Assembly: GCA_022376465.1 (NCBI GenBank)
Contig: JACDTU010000024.1
Coordinates: forward strand, 186,001 to 250,000
Source: Cubamyces lactineus
Taxonomy: Eukaryota; Basidiomycota; Agaricomycetes; Polyporales; Polyporaceae
Length of the DNA: 64,000 nt
Direction: 5' to 3'
Below are positions 44,804 to 56,264 of the stretch, piece by piece. Under the pieces are notes generated by a model. The model was not told the DNA's origin. It searched no databases and saw only the letters and a program-made list of their open reading frames with translations. Position numbers and translations under genes: made by a program. Every line of letters begins with the position of its first letter. Within the stretch, counting starts at the first letter, position 1.

Positions 44804-47239
44804 ATGCTGCTCACCGGGTTCTTCACCCTCAGCGTCGCCTCTCTTGCTTTCGCGGCGCACACGCCCGTCAAGCGCGTTGTGCACGAGTCGCGTCGCTCTC
44901 TCCCCGTAGGGTGGACACCGGTTCGCCGCGCTGAACCCCGTTCCATTCTGCCCCTCAGTGTGGGCCTCATCCAATCTAACCTCGAGAACCTCGAGGCCTA
45001 CCTCCTCGATGTCTCGCACCCCGACTCGCCCAATTACGGCAAGCATTGGACTCCCGCACAGGTCGCGGACGCGTTCCGCCCCTCGAAGGAGTCCGTAAAC
45101 GCTGTCCATTCCTGGCTCGTCGAGGACGGACGCATTGACGCTGACAGGATCAAGTTGAGCACGAGCGGTAGCTGGATCCTCGCCAACGTCACCGTTGAGG
45201 AGGCTGAACAGCTCCTCGGCACTGAGTACTATGTCTATCAGCACGAGGAGAGCGGCAAAGAGCACCTTGCGTGCCACAAGGGCTACCACCTTCCGGAGCA
45301 CATCTCCAAGCACGTTGACTTGGTCACGCCTACCCTTCACTTCGACGCGGCAGTGAAGCGACATGGGGGCGTCGAGCCTGACCAGACCCTTACCAGCGCC
45401 AAGGACATTGGTCGGATCACCAAGCCCAAGACGGGTGGTGTCATTCATGTAGGACATCCCGCACGACATGGGAATCCAGTTCATTGTACTAACGACATGC
45501 CGGCAGAACATCTTCAACGATCTCGAGCACTGTGACGAAACTATCACCCTCGCGTGCCTGCGCGTCCTCTACGACTTCGTGTACGCACCCGTCGCGACCA
45601 ACAAGAACACGATCGGCGTTGGTACGATTCGATTCGCATCGTCGATGCTGACACACGCTGATAATTCGCTTATAGTTGAGTATACCCCACAGACGCACAA
45701 CGCGTCCGATTTCGACCTTTTCTTCGCGAACTTCTCGAAGAGCCAGGTCGGTGAACGTCCCAAGCTGGTCGGTATCGATGGCGGTATGTCACCCCAGAGC
45801 TTCCTTATCAATGCATGAGTTAACGCGTACGTTAGGTGTCATCGTCCCTGGCGGAGATCTCGACGCTATCGCGGAGTCCAGCTTGGACCTGCAGTATGTC
45901 CTTGGTCTGATCGGCACCAAGCGCCAGGAAGTCCAACTCTACCAAGTCGGCGACCCCGTAGAGTGTACGTTCTTGACTTCTCTCGCGATCCATCCCAGAT
46001 TGTAGTCGCTGACGTTCTCACAGCCGCGTCGTTCAACAACCTCTTGGACGCGCTCGACAAGGCATACTGCACGAGCGGCGGCGGCGATGATCCGACCCAG
46101 GATGGTATCTACCCCGACCCTGCTCCTGGTGGCTATGATGGTCCTGAGGACTGCGGCACCGTCACTCCGGCGTACATCATCTCGACCTCGTATGGTTACC
46201 AGGAGGCAGATTTGACCCCTGCGTACATGCAGCGACAGTGCGCCGAGTACGGCAAGGTGCTGCCTCATCCCATCTGTCATGCGGGGGACTTCCTGCTAAC
46301 ACGGTTTCTACGTGCTTTCTAGCTCAGCTTGACTGGTGTGACGTTCGTCTATTCCTCCGGCGATGCTGGTGTCGGAGGGAGGAACGATGTCTGCCTCGAC
46401 GAGAACGGCAACCAGGTCGCGGGCGGCAAGATCTTCAGCCCGACGTTCCCTGGCGGCTGCCCGTACGTTACTTCCGTCGGCGCGACTCAAGTTTTGCCTG
46501 GCCACAAGGTACGCCTGTGCCCCCTCCTTATTGACTCGTCGCGATGCCGACACGTCCTTGTGCATCATTGTAGGTCACCGATCCCGAGAGCGCGGTCTTC
46601 CAGCGGTTCCCATCGGGAGGTGGATTCTCTAACGTCTTCCCGCGCGCGAACTTCCAAGAGGCTGCGGTCGCGAACTACCTTAAGAAGTATCCGCCTGGCT
46701 ATCCGTCGAACATCTGGAACGCGAGTGGCCGTGCTTTCCCTGACGTATCCGCCAACGGGTGCGTGGTCCCCCTGCATGCTCTGATACGCTACATACCCGC
46801 GCTGTGTATATGCTGATGCATTCTATGCAGATTGAACTACTCCGTCGCGACGAACGGCGAGTTCAGGCTGATCTCCGGCACGTCCGCGTCCGCGCCAACC
46901 TTCGCCGCGATCCTCTCTGCCGTGAACGACGCGCGGCTGGCGCTCGGAAAGAAGCCCGTCGGATGGATCAACCCCGCTGTAAGTATTTACATTCTAGCAC
47001 TAGCGCTTGCTCTTCGCTTCTCTTGATGCACGTCGAGTTCCAAAAGACGGTGACGCTGACGACCGACATGACAGATCTACTCGCCGCAGTTCAACGGCGT
47101 GTTCAACGACATCACGAACGGGTCGAACCCTAACTGCGGCACGCAGGGTTTCTTGGCGACGCCTGGCTGGGATCCCGTCACGGGCCTCGGGACGCCGAAC
47201 TTCCCGAAGATGCTCGCGAAGTGGCTGCTCTTGCCTTGA
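44804..47239 (+). CDS. Secreted sedolisin (S53) serine-carboxyl protease
   Basis: An acid tripeptidyl-peptidase/endopeptidase of the S53 family, predicted secreted. Nine exons join to 637 residues. A signal peptide ([19 protein letters not shown]) is followed by the pro-kumamolisin activation domain ([28 protein letters not shown]). In the catalytic domain, ESSLDLQY carries the Glu/Asp pair, [11 protein letters not shown] the oxyanion Asp region, and [14 protein letters not shown] the nucleophile Ser. A calcium site is likely in FNDITNGSN ... [11 protein letters not shown]. It ends LAKWLLLP. All splice joins keep frame. It probably digests protein outside the cell at low pH, and its neighbours do not suggest a cluster. 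Confidence 0.93.
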
Positions 47240-47896
47240 GAGGGTTCGCGTGGTGTAAGAGGCTTGTCTAGTGTGGGCTAGTTAGACTGGGGCCTGCTAT
47301 GGTGTGGGCGTGTTCTGCCGTTCCTTTGTGAAGAGAACTGCTACATGAGCTCGTTGGTAGTCTGTCGAGTGCGGAATAGATACTATTTCTCCCTTGCCAT
47401 GACTTTCGGATACAGTATCGGGGGACCGCCCTAAAACTGCTTTGATACCTTGTAATTGCATCAATTACACTCCTATAAGCGTACTTGCTTACTGAGCTTA
47501 CTATGGGCGCTTCGCGTACCCTTATCTCCGAGTCCGAGTCGGGGCGAGCAGTCACAACTCAGTCGACAAGGATGATCATCTAGAGCCTCTGCACTGTGGA
47601 ACTCACGTGTAGGACCGTGCTAAACCATCAACATGCTGCCAGCCTCGATCTCGATACCAAGAGCTATCCATCTAGGAGCGACTTCTCTCCGACATGGGCC
47701 CAACGCGCAATCATACCATTCCGCTCGAGATAACCCAAGTCTGTGTCGTTATGATTCCGAAGTTCGGGCGCTTCTTCATGCCCTTCGGCGCTAAGTTTCG
47801 ACACCCGGGCCAGTCGCCAGTTTCACTTGGCCGTGATGGGGTACCCTGCGCGGAACCGCCATTTGCTCGTGCCAACCCCGAGCTGCTCCGGTTGAC
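47240..47896. other. Intergenic spacer with a possible kinase relic
   Basis: Contains the protease 3' UTR and the promoter of kinase-like gene 2. A short stretch at about 47690-47800 may be a relic of a kinase gene (see separate entry). Confidence 0.45.
47690..47800 (+). pseudogene. Possible relic of a kinase-like gene
   Basis: The plus-strand frame from 47694 reads RNHTIPLEITQ and shortly after VVMIPKFGRF. This resembles the NHTIP ... LLIMPYL hinge segment of the adjacent kinase-like family. No other kinase motifs surround it. It may be a short decayed fragment, or chance. Confidence 0.3.
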
Positions 47897-49036
47897 ATGT
47901 CGTCTCTACAGTGTGCTGGTCCGCCGTGGATAGCGTATAATCCAGACGGCTCTATCCATATGGGTGGTGTGCCCGATCGTCTCTTACACCATCCAGAGAT
48001 GGAACGACGGGGAATCAAACTCGTTGGCGCCATGAATCCGGTGCGTTCATATGTAGCTGCTCGGAATCTGTACTGAGGCTGTTTGTAGGGTGTTGTCTTC
48101 CGTTCCGTGCCGACAGAGCACCCTCAATTCGTTGTGAAAGTGCTCAACCTTGATACGGAAGAGTTGCCCATCTACGAACGGCTCCTACGCAAATCTAACT
48201 CACCCCGTAACCATACTATCCCGTGCGAAATTTACCGAGAAGGGCATCCGCTGCTGATTATGCCATATCTTATGCCGCTCGACGTCTTCATCTCTGGCCA
48301 GTGTCCCACTTTGCGTCGCCTCTTGCACGTATTTCAAGATCTTGCTGAGGTATTTATTTTCTCTATACGAGCCCTGTCAGCGTATTCTCAGCTTTCCGTC
48401 AGGGTGTTGAGTTTCTTCACCAACAGCATATTGCGCACTTGGTAAGCTGCATCGTCATGGCACAAGCCGCCGCCACTGACGCGTTGCGGTGACGATCCAG
48501 GACATCTGCCATAACAACATAGTCACTGCAATGAGTGAACACGTATCCGCACATCCGTCCAGCGGTCTCGTCTCTGGTAGAACGTACATCATCGATTTTA
48601 ATACGTCAAAACAGCTCGCGCTAGGGCCGGGTTATCAACATGCGATCGCCCTACCCCCTACCCAGCTTCCTCCACCTAATGACCTCAAACACTTCGATCC
48701 GTATTCTTGGGATATATATTGTCTTGGGCAAGTATACGAGAGGGCACTCAGGGTCAGTGACGACCGTTAACTGCGACGCATCCACCGTGACATCCTGACG
48801 CTGTTCATATTTCTCAGAAATTCTCCCAGCGCAGACAGTATTCTCCGTGGGTGGCTCGCTGGTGTGTACGATGGCTCATTGGTGAAGAGCGTGGTTGTCG
48901 CACCGTGTGCCGGTGTCGACCGACCGCGCAGACAGTGCGTGGGGCGCTTTCCATCCTTCGTTTGGTCGCACCCCCCATCGAGTTCTGCGAGAAATTGTAT
49001 GGTCGCTACTTCCTACGTTCATCCTCGGTCTCCTGA
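47897..49036 (+). CDS. Kinase-like protein, family member 2
   Basis: Paralogue of the gene at 32162. It starts MSSLQCAGPPWIAYNPDG and contains GGVPDRLLHHPEMERRGI, the Lys motif FVVKVLNLDTEELPIYERLL, NHTIPCEIYREGHPLLIMPY, the split catalytic-loop equivalent HLDICHNNIV, IDFNTSKQLALGPG in place of DFG, GLKHFDPYSW-type block (here DLKHFDPYSWDIYCLG) and the tail ERGCRTVCRCRPTAQTVR. The number of introns and their places match the other members (after MNP, before GVEFL, inside HLD, before KFSQR). Product about 310 residues. It lacks a Gly-rich loop, and activity is uncertain. All joins are in frame, so it looks intact. Confidence 0.75.
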
Positions 49037-49399
49037 AGAAGCACCCGAATGTGACTGTGACGTAGATATACTATCGGTGCATGCACTCAATGCGCTCATC
49101 GGGGTGGCTCGCGTGTTACCCGTCCGTCTTGTACATTGTACATTGAGAGCTCAGTTGAGCGTGAAGCCAACGACTTCGAACCTTTGGCCAGAACCTGTGT
49201 TGCCGCTATCGTTATAACCTACATCACTTTCCTGTGGTCTAATGTACACATAGCGTCCGCCAGCGGGCTTAATAGACATCGGTATCATCAAGGGCTCGAT
49301 GGCGATGGGAAACGGGTTCCAAGTAGATAAATAGGAATCATGTTCAGGCTTGGCCCGTGGATGCGGGCTGGTTGAACTCACAAGGTGTGCTGCGAACTT
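49037..49399. other. Convergent 3' spacer
   Basis: 363 bp between two convergent kinase genes; nothing else seen. Confidence 0.45.
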
Positions 49400-50729
49400 T
49401 CACGATTGCCCCACCATGCGCCTGAGATTGTTGAAGCCTTCGCGAGCGACTGCGACGGTATCGTTGAACAGCCGCTCGTAAGCCGGCTCGGACGTGGGCA
49501 CGAGACGTCTGCGAAGATCGGACTCCTGGAGAAGGGCACGCATCTGCTTGAACATCTTGACAAGCTCGTCCGGTGGTGGCCGAAGGTCGGGGTCGTGTTG
49601 CTTGATCAACTCGATCAGAGGGAGAAGGAACTTGACGTTGTCAAAATGCTGCAAAGGCTAAGCGGCTAGTCGATCAGCAAGGCTCGTTGCATAACTCACC
49701 TGTGCAATTTCCTTGTCAAACAGGTTTCCCAAGGCGTAGATGTCCGCCTTGAACGCATCGTAGGGCTCCTCTGATGACATCTCGGGTATGTCTGTATCTC
49801 GTCCGACCTTTCCTCTCACGAGCGGCACGGCGCCCTCTTGAAAGCGCACCGAAAGGCCGTAATCAACATAGAAGTACTTGACGGGATGATCCATGCGCGA
49901 TAGTGGGTTTGCATCATGGATTGCGTCGGGTGCACGGTGTAGTCGCACAGGATGGTAGCCATCAGGATAGATAGGCGTCGCGTCCATCATGACGTTTGCG
50001 GCTGCTATGTCGCTGCAATGAGATCAGCTCTGTTCCAAGAACACAGAAGAAACAAGCAAACCGATGCGCGATCCTGTGTTTATGCAAGAACGCTAGACCC
50101 TGTTAACGCAGAACTTGTGTCAGTAAGGCGAACATCAAGGAAACCAGACAGGCGTACGTCAAGCATCTGCCCGACGAAGTCGACGACGTCGCCGACAAGT
50201 TGAAATTCAGGGTTGTTGAATGGGCGCAGATATGGCATTACCAGGAGGGAGTGGCGAGCGTTGATAGGGTCCGGGAGAACGTCAAGCGCGGTGACACAAT
50301 GGTGCTCTTCGCCTCGAACAGACGCCAAGTACTCCGCGATATGTAGCTCCTCACTTTCCCTCACCACAATTTTAATAGCGACTCGCATACCATCAGAATT
50401 GCGAGTCGCATCGATTACATGATAGTTCTGTAGAGGTCATACCCGTGAGCACGAAGCCCAAGTAGAGTCTGGTTAAGACTCACGAGGAGGATGATGGAAT
50501 CTTCGCAAGAACGGGGGTGAATGTTGGTGCCTATCCACGACGGTTTCCAGTCCTTGGAGTACCGCGGCCTCAGGAGATATCCTCGTTCAATCAATTGCTT
50601 CTGGCGATCTCGCCATTCTAGCTCGAAGGGCAGCAATCCGTACCCGCCTTTGCGAGTAACGTCGGCGTAGTACTGCGCGGCTGCGGGGGGCAGGTAGACG
50701 TAGTTCGGAAGTGCTTTTGTGCCAGACAT
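49400..50729 (-). CDS. Protein kinase domain protein (HRD/DYG type)
   Basis: A kinase of another family than its neighbours, about 390 residues. The N-terminal part starts MSGTKALPNYVYLPPAAAQY and includes WIGTNIHPRSCEDSIILL. After an intron come VAIKIVVRESEELHIAEYL (Lys and alpha-C Glu), HSLLVMPYLRPF (hinge), GLAFLHKHRIAHRDIAAANV (HRD with Asn; the HRD codon is split by an intron at about 50015-50064), and YVDYGLSVRF (DYG for DFG). EPYDAFKADIYALG is a D-x-W/Y-type helix F region. The catalytic Lys, Asp, Asn and metal-binding Asp are all there, so it may be active. The C terminus ends NNLRRMVGQS. It belongs to a kinase group frequent in basidiomycetes. It lies convergent to family member 2. 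Confidence 0.8.
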
Positions 50730-51274
50730 TTAGATGCGAACAGCCCCGGCGGGATTTGGAGCACAGTGCACAGAGTTCTGGAGACAATGTCGACTGCTCT
50801 GGCTCGGATGGCTGGTGTCTAATTTGGAAGCGCCCATAGTGTGGCAGGAACGTGGATTGGTCCCGATCGCATCTCAGCGCTCAGCAGTACTACGCAAGCG
50901 ATTTCCTTGTGACTTGAACTCGAACTTGTCCTGCAGTTTATCTCCAACCTTCATAACGGTTTCCACGGCCCTCTCATGTAGAGATCATACGCTAGTTTGT
51001 GGGTAGCATAGCCGTTGCCATCGTTGACGCTCATCTCTCTCCGCCAGCAGCTTGGCCAGGACGTAAATGCGTGGTATAAAAGCCTCCGAACGCATGCGCA
51101 CAGGTTCAACAAACATGCATGTCTTCATCGCCATCGATACGCATGGTTCCCGCGAGGCTTCGTCGGGCAGTGTGAGGCTTCTCACAGACTAAAGACGGGA
51201 GAGCACGATACTTTCTTCCCCCACCACGACCACAAACGCTTCGCGACTTCACTGTACTCTCTCATCCTCTTGCG
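50730..51274. promoter_or_regulatory. Divergent promoter region
   Basis: 545 bp between divergent starts at 50729 and 51275. No gene seen and no clear core motif. Confidence 0.4.
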
Positions 51275-52334
51275 ATGGCCGACCGTTGGAACGTTACTGA
51301 CGTTACGCTCGCCGTGTTAAGCATCGTGTTTGTCATTGTGCAGGTGTCAGCTTGGCTCATAACAAGGAACCTACCTTCGCGCAAAGTCCTCGTCCTTGAA
51401 AAGACCTTGGGGGATACCGAGGCTCTCATGAGAACCTGCATGGAAGAGGGACGATTCCCGGATTCTAAGACAGCGTCTAAGTTTGAAGAACACCTTCGTG
51501 GGTAAGCTTGGTTGTTGTAGTGTCTCGGATTCCCACTCACGTACCGCGCAGTCTCAGATCACAATATAATGATCTGCGGATCGTGACGGCAGGAGCAAAG
51601 ACATTCCGAGAAGATATTCGGAATATGCTCAAAGGGTACTCCGGTCTGAGCGATGACCTGTGCAGGGAGGTCATAGACGTGCGCGCAAAGATATCTGTCT
51701 GTGCAATCCTACTACGCCACCCTGCATTTGAAGTACTCACCCTTTTGACACTAGGTCAGCACCTCAGAGAGGAGTGTGAGTTCTCGATGCGCCTCGCGGG
51801 AATATATGCCTTCACAGAGCCATGGCGAAGCTGAAGGTACGACTGATGTATGTCATTCCAATAATTATCTGACAAGGCAGGACGATAGGACCTTCATCAC
51901 AAGACACGATTGAATCGCGGCCGTGCACGTGTCAGCATGCAGAAGGGCAATCTTCTCTTACTCCAACCGATGGCGCAACACCCTCGCACACTACACGCCC
52001 CGCTACGGCACCTGCTGCCGCTGCTACACCGCTCGTTCATGACCCCATTCTCATTCGATGGATTGCGTACATGGCTATATTGTCTCAACACCTCGCGGTA
52101 TCTGAGGCTGATGCCATGTCACTCGAACCTGTGGTCACGCAAGGCAGGGACGTGGCAGGCCGTGCATCCGAGGATGCGCAGACCTCGCCTCTTCAGCAAG
52201 ACGACTTGTACAAACGGCAGTCCGTGCCATCAAACAAGTCGTCTCCGGGCTCCTCTGTCTGGAGGAAGAAACAGAACAAGGCCATAGCACGTGCTCGTGA
52301 GCGAACACGTCTCTTACGCCGAGCGTACCTTTAG
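51275..52334 (+). CDS. Single-pass membrane protein, function unknown
   Basis: The N terminus MADRWNVTDVTLAVLSIVFV is a membrane anchor (about residues 10-30), followed by a helical segment (VLVLEKTLGDTEALMRTCME ... LRGLRSQYNDLRIV ... VIDVRAKISVC). Exon 1 is 51275-51501 and exon 2 is 51552-51773. Two continuations keep frame. Joining 51773 to 51881 gives a 300-residue protein ending at 52334 with a Ser/Pro/Ala-rich, then Arg/Lys-rich tail (RKKQNKAIARARERTR). Including a 19-nt exon (51818-51836) stops at 51913, giving 166 residues. I favour the longer form because similar basidiomycete proteins have long low-complexity tails. I do not know its function. Confidence 0.55.
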
Positions 52335-52981
52335 TAGGTGCTCGGACACTAGAACGCCGTGCCGTGCACCTCTCAACAAGCCGCACTGGCATTGATCATG
52401 GACCGAGGTGAGTATCGTCGAATCACTGATGCAAACACCGGACCAAATCGCTCTTCGGTAGTGAATCACGCGCTGCATTTTTTGGGCCGGTCGGACTCTC
52501 ACCTGCATAACCCCTATTGACTTTTGCGTATCGTCTATTGACTCCACTTCCGCATGTGTCACGATTCTCTGTATATATGTAATTTTGCAACAGATATTAT
52601 TGGATCACTCTCGTCATCATGTGTGCTGCCCTCAAGTCATTGATCAAAGCTCAAGTAGTGCTCTCTACACTGGGAATCAGGGAGTATCTCCTGCTCGCAC
52701 AATCTCTTAGCGACGAAACCCCCACAGAGATGGACCCGGGGCCGTGTCTCGCCCACTTGTACCGCGTCGCCGCGTGTTTACAGACCCTAGCGGCCTGCCA
52801 CTCGTGAGTTCAAGTTATTGTACTCTTTCTAGCAGCTATTGTTCACAATTCAGGTGTGATCTCCGGCACGGTACGCGAGCCAGTGCCTGGCCGCCTACCC
52901 GTGACTACCCCAAGCCGAATCCCGGCTACAGGTACTCATTTCTCGGCGCCGCTCTGATCGACTTCAAACTCTCCCCTCAAC
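52335..52981. other. Intergenic spacer upstream of kinase-like gene 3
   Basis: 647 bp. The small frame at 52619-52807 has no family resemblance. The region should hold the promoter of the gene at 52982. Confidence 0.45.
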
Positions 52982-54081
52982 ATGTCCTCTGAAGGTAACC
53001 CTTGGTTTGCGTATGACCCAGACGGCGAGATACGCTTCGGTGGCGTCCCAGACCGTCTCTTGTGCCACTCAGAGATTCGTCGGCGTGGCATCAGACTGAC
53101 CGATGCCTTGAAGCCAGTGAAGTTCATTATACCCAATGACCTTCTCGCACTCGTGCTAAGCCTCCTTCCAGGGTGTAGTCTTCCGAGCAGGGTTGGACGA
53201 CCCGGCATTTGTTATCAAAGTGCTCAACACCGATACCGAAGAGTTACAGATATACGACAGGCTACTATCTGGAACGGGCCGCTGCCACTCAAATCATACC
53301 ATCCCGATGGAGATGTACAGGGAGGGGCACCCGTTGCTGATCATGCCTTACCTCCGCGACCTCACGACGTGTTTGGTCGTCGAAGCTCGCACGCCAGCTT
53401 ATCTATTCGATATGTTCTACCAACTTGCAGAGGTATGTAACCCCTGCGATTATTTGCCACCGTCAATGACAACGTAAGGGTCGTCGTCAGGGTATCGAGT
53501 ATCTGCATAGCCTCCACATTGCACACATGGTCCGTCGCACTGCTCAACCGTTACATGTTAGTGCTCAGCTTGCTAGCGCTTAATTGTGTAGGATGTCTGT
53601 CACGACAACTTTGTAGCGGCACTGCCGCAAGATGCGCAATCACATCCCGCGGTAGTACCGCGAAGAGTCTACTTGATCGACTTTGACACATCGAAACAGC
53701 TCACGCTTGGGCCCGGAGCTCATAGCGCGATTGTCCTTCCACCGACTCAAATCACTCCCCCTCATGGACTGACACATTTCGACCCGTATTCCTGGGATGT
53801 TCACTGCCTAGGGCATGTGTTTGAAGACCTGATGCAGGTGAGCGCTGACAGCCGGGCTATGCATACGCTATGATTCGTATCTTTCGCACTGGTAGACATA
53901 CTCCTCCGACGGAAAGCGGGTCCCATGGATAGCTCGACGCGTCGCGCGTTGGCTAATCGGCAATGAGCGCGGTTGTCATACAGCATGTCGATGCCGCCCA
54001 ACAGCGCGGCAAGTCCGTCGAGTATTATCGGCCGTACGCTTCTTGTACACTTCCTGGGCCCGAACTCGAACTCTGATGTAG
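52982..54081 (+). CDS. Kinase-like protein, family member 3
   Basis: Starts MSSEGNPWFAYDPDGEIRFG and continues GGVPDRLLCHSEIRRRGIRL. Then come FVIKVLNTDTEELQIYDRLL (Lys), NHTIPMEMYREGHPLLIMPY, the split catalytic-loop equivalent HMDVCHDNFV, IDFDTSKQLTLGPG, THFDPYSWDVHCLG and the tail ERGCHTACRCRPTARQVR, ending ARTRTLM. About 305 residues and the same intron pattern as members 2 and 4. His-Met-Asp replaces the more usual HLD here. It has no Gly-rich loop. It appears intact. Confidence 0.75.
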
Positions 54082-54783
54082 GATGCTTTTGTTGTTCTAA
54101 GCCAGTATACGAAGGAGCGTGGATCTATAAATGGATTAGAGTCAATGTCCGTGTATCGAATGCTTCGTCATCCCACAAATGTATTTCCGAAGTCGCTCGG
54201 ACTTGTTACGTTGAACTTGCAACTTCAGGATGGCATGGTTTTGCACGATGCTCACCCTAGTGATCAGCGCCACGAGGATAGACTCCGAGTCGTTTCCAAG
54301 CGTAAGACAGAGAGAATGTTTGCTGACCAAAATGTTCCGAGAATTTATCTTACCCACACATATTCTTGTACAATTATTGCTCTACGCAGGTCATTCGCTG
54401 GTATGGGCAACGGCTTGTCGGGAACAAGCGTGGGTGTGCCAAGTTACAACGTGCGTGTGTGAACGCCGGCCGACTGTTCGAGATTATATTCTTGTAGTCT
54501 CCGTTACTAACCTTTGAACATGACAGACAAGGGCTCTTCTTGCCCGCAACGGTCTGGAGAAGCGTACGTCCGAATTGAAGAGAAAGCGCTCGGCGCCTGT
54601 GGGTGGCGTTGCCCGTAGGCTGGCACCCACGTGGTCACCTAGTACCCCACTACTTGATTGTACTACACCGTACTCAGCCTGGCTATTGTTTCCACGCTGT
54701 ACTCAAATACGGTGAAGTTCATTTCGCACCCAAGCACAACACCTTACAGACCGCCTTCCTTCCTTCACGGTAGCAGAAGCCCT
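54082..54783. other. Spacer between kinase-like genes 3 and 4
   Basis: About 700 bp. Short frames at 54145-54517 are not recognisable. The promoter of member 4 is expected at the right end. Confidence 0.45.
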
Positions 54784-55925
54784 ATGTCAATTGCAACCCG
54801 TACGGCCAACAAGTCATCTGACGGCCCCCCCTGGATGGCGTACAACCCAGATGGCACCGAACACTGCGGCGGCGTTCCGGATCGTCTTCTGAAGCACCCA
54901 GAGATGCGTCGGCGTGGTATCATTCTGACTGACGCTCTGAAACCAGTAAGGGTTGCCCTCCCATGTTCGCACTCATTCTAAGTATCCCCGTAGGGTGTGG
55001 TCTTCCGCGCCGAACAGGATGACGAACCATCTTTCGTTGTCAAGGTGTTCGACCTTAATACCGAAGAACTTCATATCTACGAGCGGCTGCTCGCTGGTAT
55101 TCATTCTCCTTGCAATCATACCGTCCCAAGCGAGATATACCGAGATGGACATCCATTGTTGATCATGCCCTGCCTGAACAACTTAACGACCATGCAAATT
55201 TCGGAAGGCCGCACCCCAGATCGTCTCCTCGACATATTCTACCAGCTTGTTGAGGTAAGTTGTCTCCTCAGATATTTCTCCGGCACTAGTATCAAATTCA
55301 ATGTCATCTAGGGTGTCGAGTACTTGCACAGTCTCCACATTGCACACCTAGTACGCCATCTTTCTTGACTCTTGCTCTCGATTACATCGCTTACGTTGAA
55401 CGCATTAGGATATATGTCCTGGCAATGTGGTGGCTGCACTGCCCTATGATGCGCGGTTCCACCCTGGTGTGATATCACTGAGAGTATATGTGATCGACTT
55501 CAATACGTCAAAGCAGCTCGCGCTTGGGCCTGGAGCGCAACCCGCAATCACTCTCCCGCCGACTCAGGTTCCCCCTCCTGAGGGGCTGAAACGTTTTGAC
55601 CCCTACTCCTGGGACGTATATTGCTTAGGCCAACTCTTCCAAAGCGTAATCAAGGTGATTTCTGCCGAGAGGTTCTCGCCGATGTGCTCTGACGTGCGTA
55701 TCCCAGACATACTCACGCGGCGGGAAAAGGGCTCCCTGGGCAGCTCAATGCTATGCGCGTTGGCTTATTGGTGAGGAGCGCGGTTGCGATATGGTTTGTC
55801 GATGCCGGCCGACCGCTCGGACCGCCCGTCGAGTGTTGTCCGTCATACGCCTCCTAGCCCCTTTGATCGCACTATGCGAGAGGTTCTACCTCACGTTGTG
55901 GGGTCGTTCAGCTGTTTCTACTTAG
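54784..55925 (+). CDS. Kinase-like protein, family member 4
   Basis: Starts MSIATRTANKSSDGPPWMAY. It has GGVPDRLLKHPEMRRRGIIL, FVVKVFDLNTEELHIYERLL (Lys), NHTVPSEIYRDGHPLLIMPC, the split catalytic-loop equivalent HLDICPGNVV, IDFNTSKQLALGPG, GLKRFDPYSWDVYCLG and ERGCDMVCRCRPTARTAR, ending GRSAVST. About 325 residues. It is closest to members 2 and 3 and shares their intron positions. No Gly-rich loop; DFG is DFN. Just downstream the Plavaka-like element begins. Confidence 0.75.
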
Positions 55926-56264
55926 TTACGCTCTGTATTACATGACATGTCGGCCCTATGGCTTGCTATAACTTCAGCGCCATGATTCTTTGCTTTGACG
56001 ACGAGACGGGATGACCGGTGACCTCTCACTCCTCTAGATGCATCAGCAAGATGTCATGTACTTGGAAGGTGACTTTGGGCCAAGTCACTGACTTCAGCCC
56101 AACTTCTTGACTTCAGAGACTTAACGACATACTTGTGAACCGCCTTCCGTCTTTGTGCACTTGATAGGCTTTCAGAGGTAATGCTAGATACTCAGGCCAT
56201 CTCCAACATACTTATGTGACTTATTTTAGACTTATGAGTTGACTTCAGATGACATTAGAAATCA
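55926..56264. other. Left subterminal region of Plavaka-like element
   Basis: From about 56070 this stretch is crowded with GACTT motifs (seven in about 180 bp, three as TGACTTCAG). It includes a perfect 7-bp stem, GTGACTT-TGGGCC-AAGTCAC, at about 56071-56090. The exact element terminus is not resolved. Confidence 0.5.

Noticed and set aside
44753..45547. 264-residue minus-strand frame
   Set aside because: Antisense shadow of the sedolisin first exon, which has a signal peptide and pro-domain on the plus strand.
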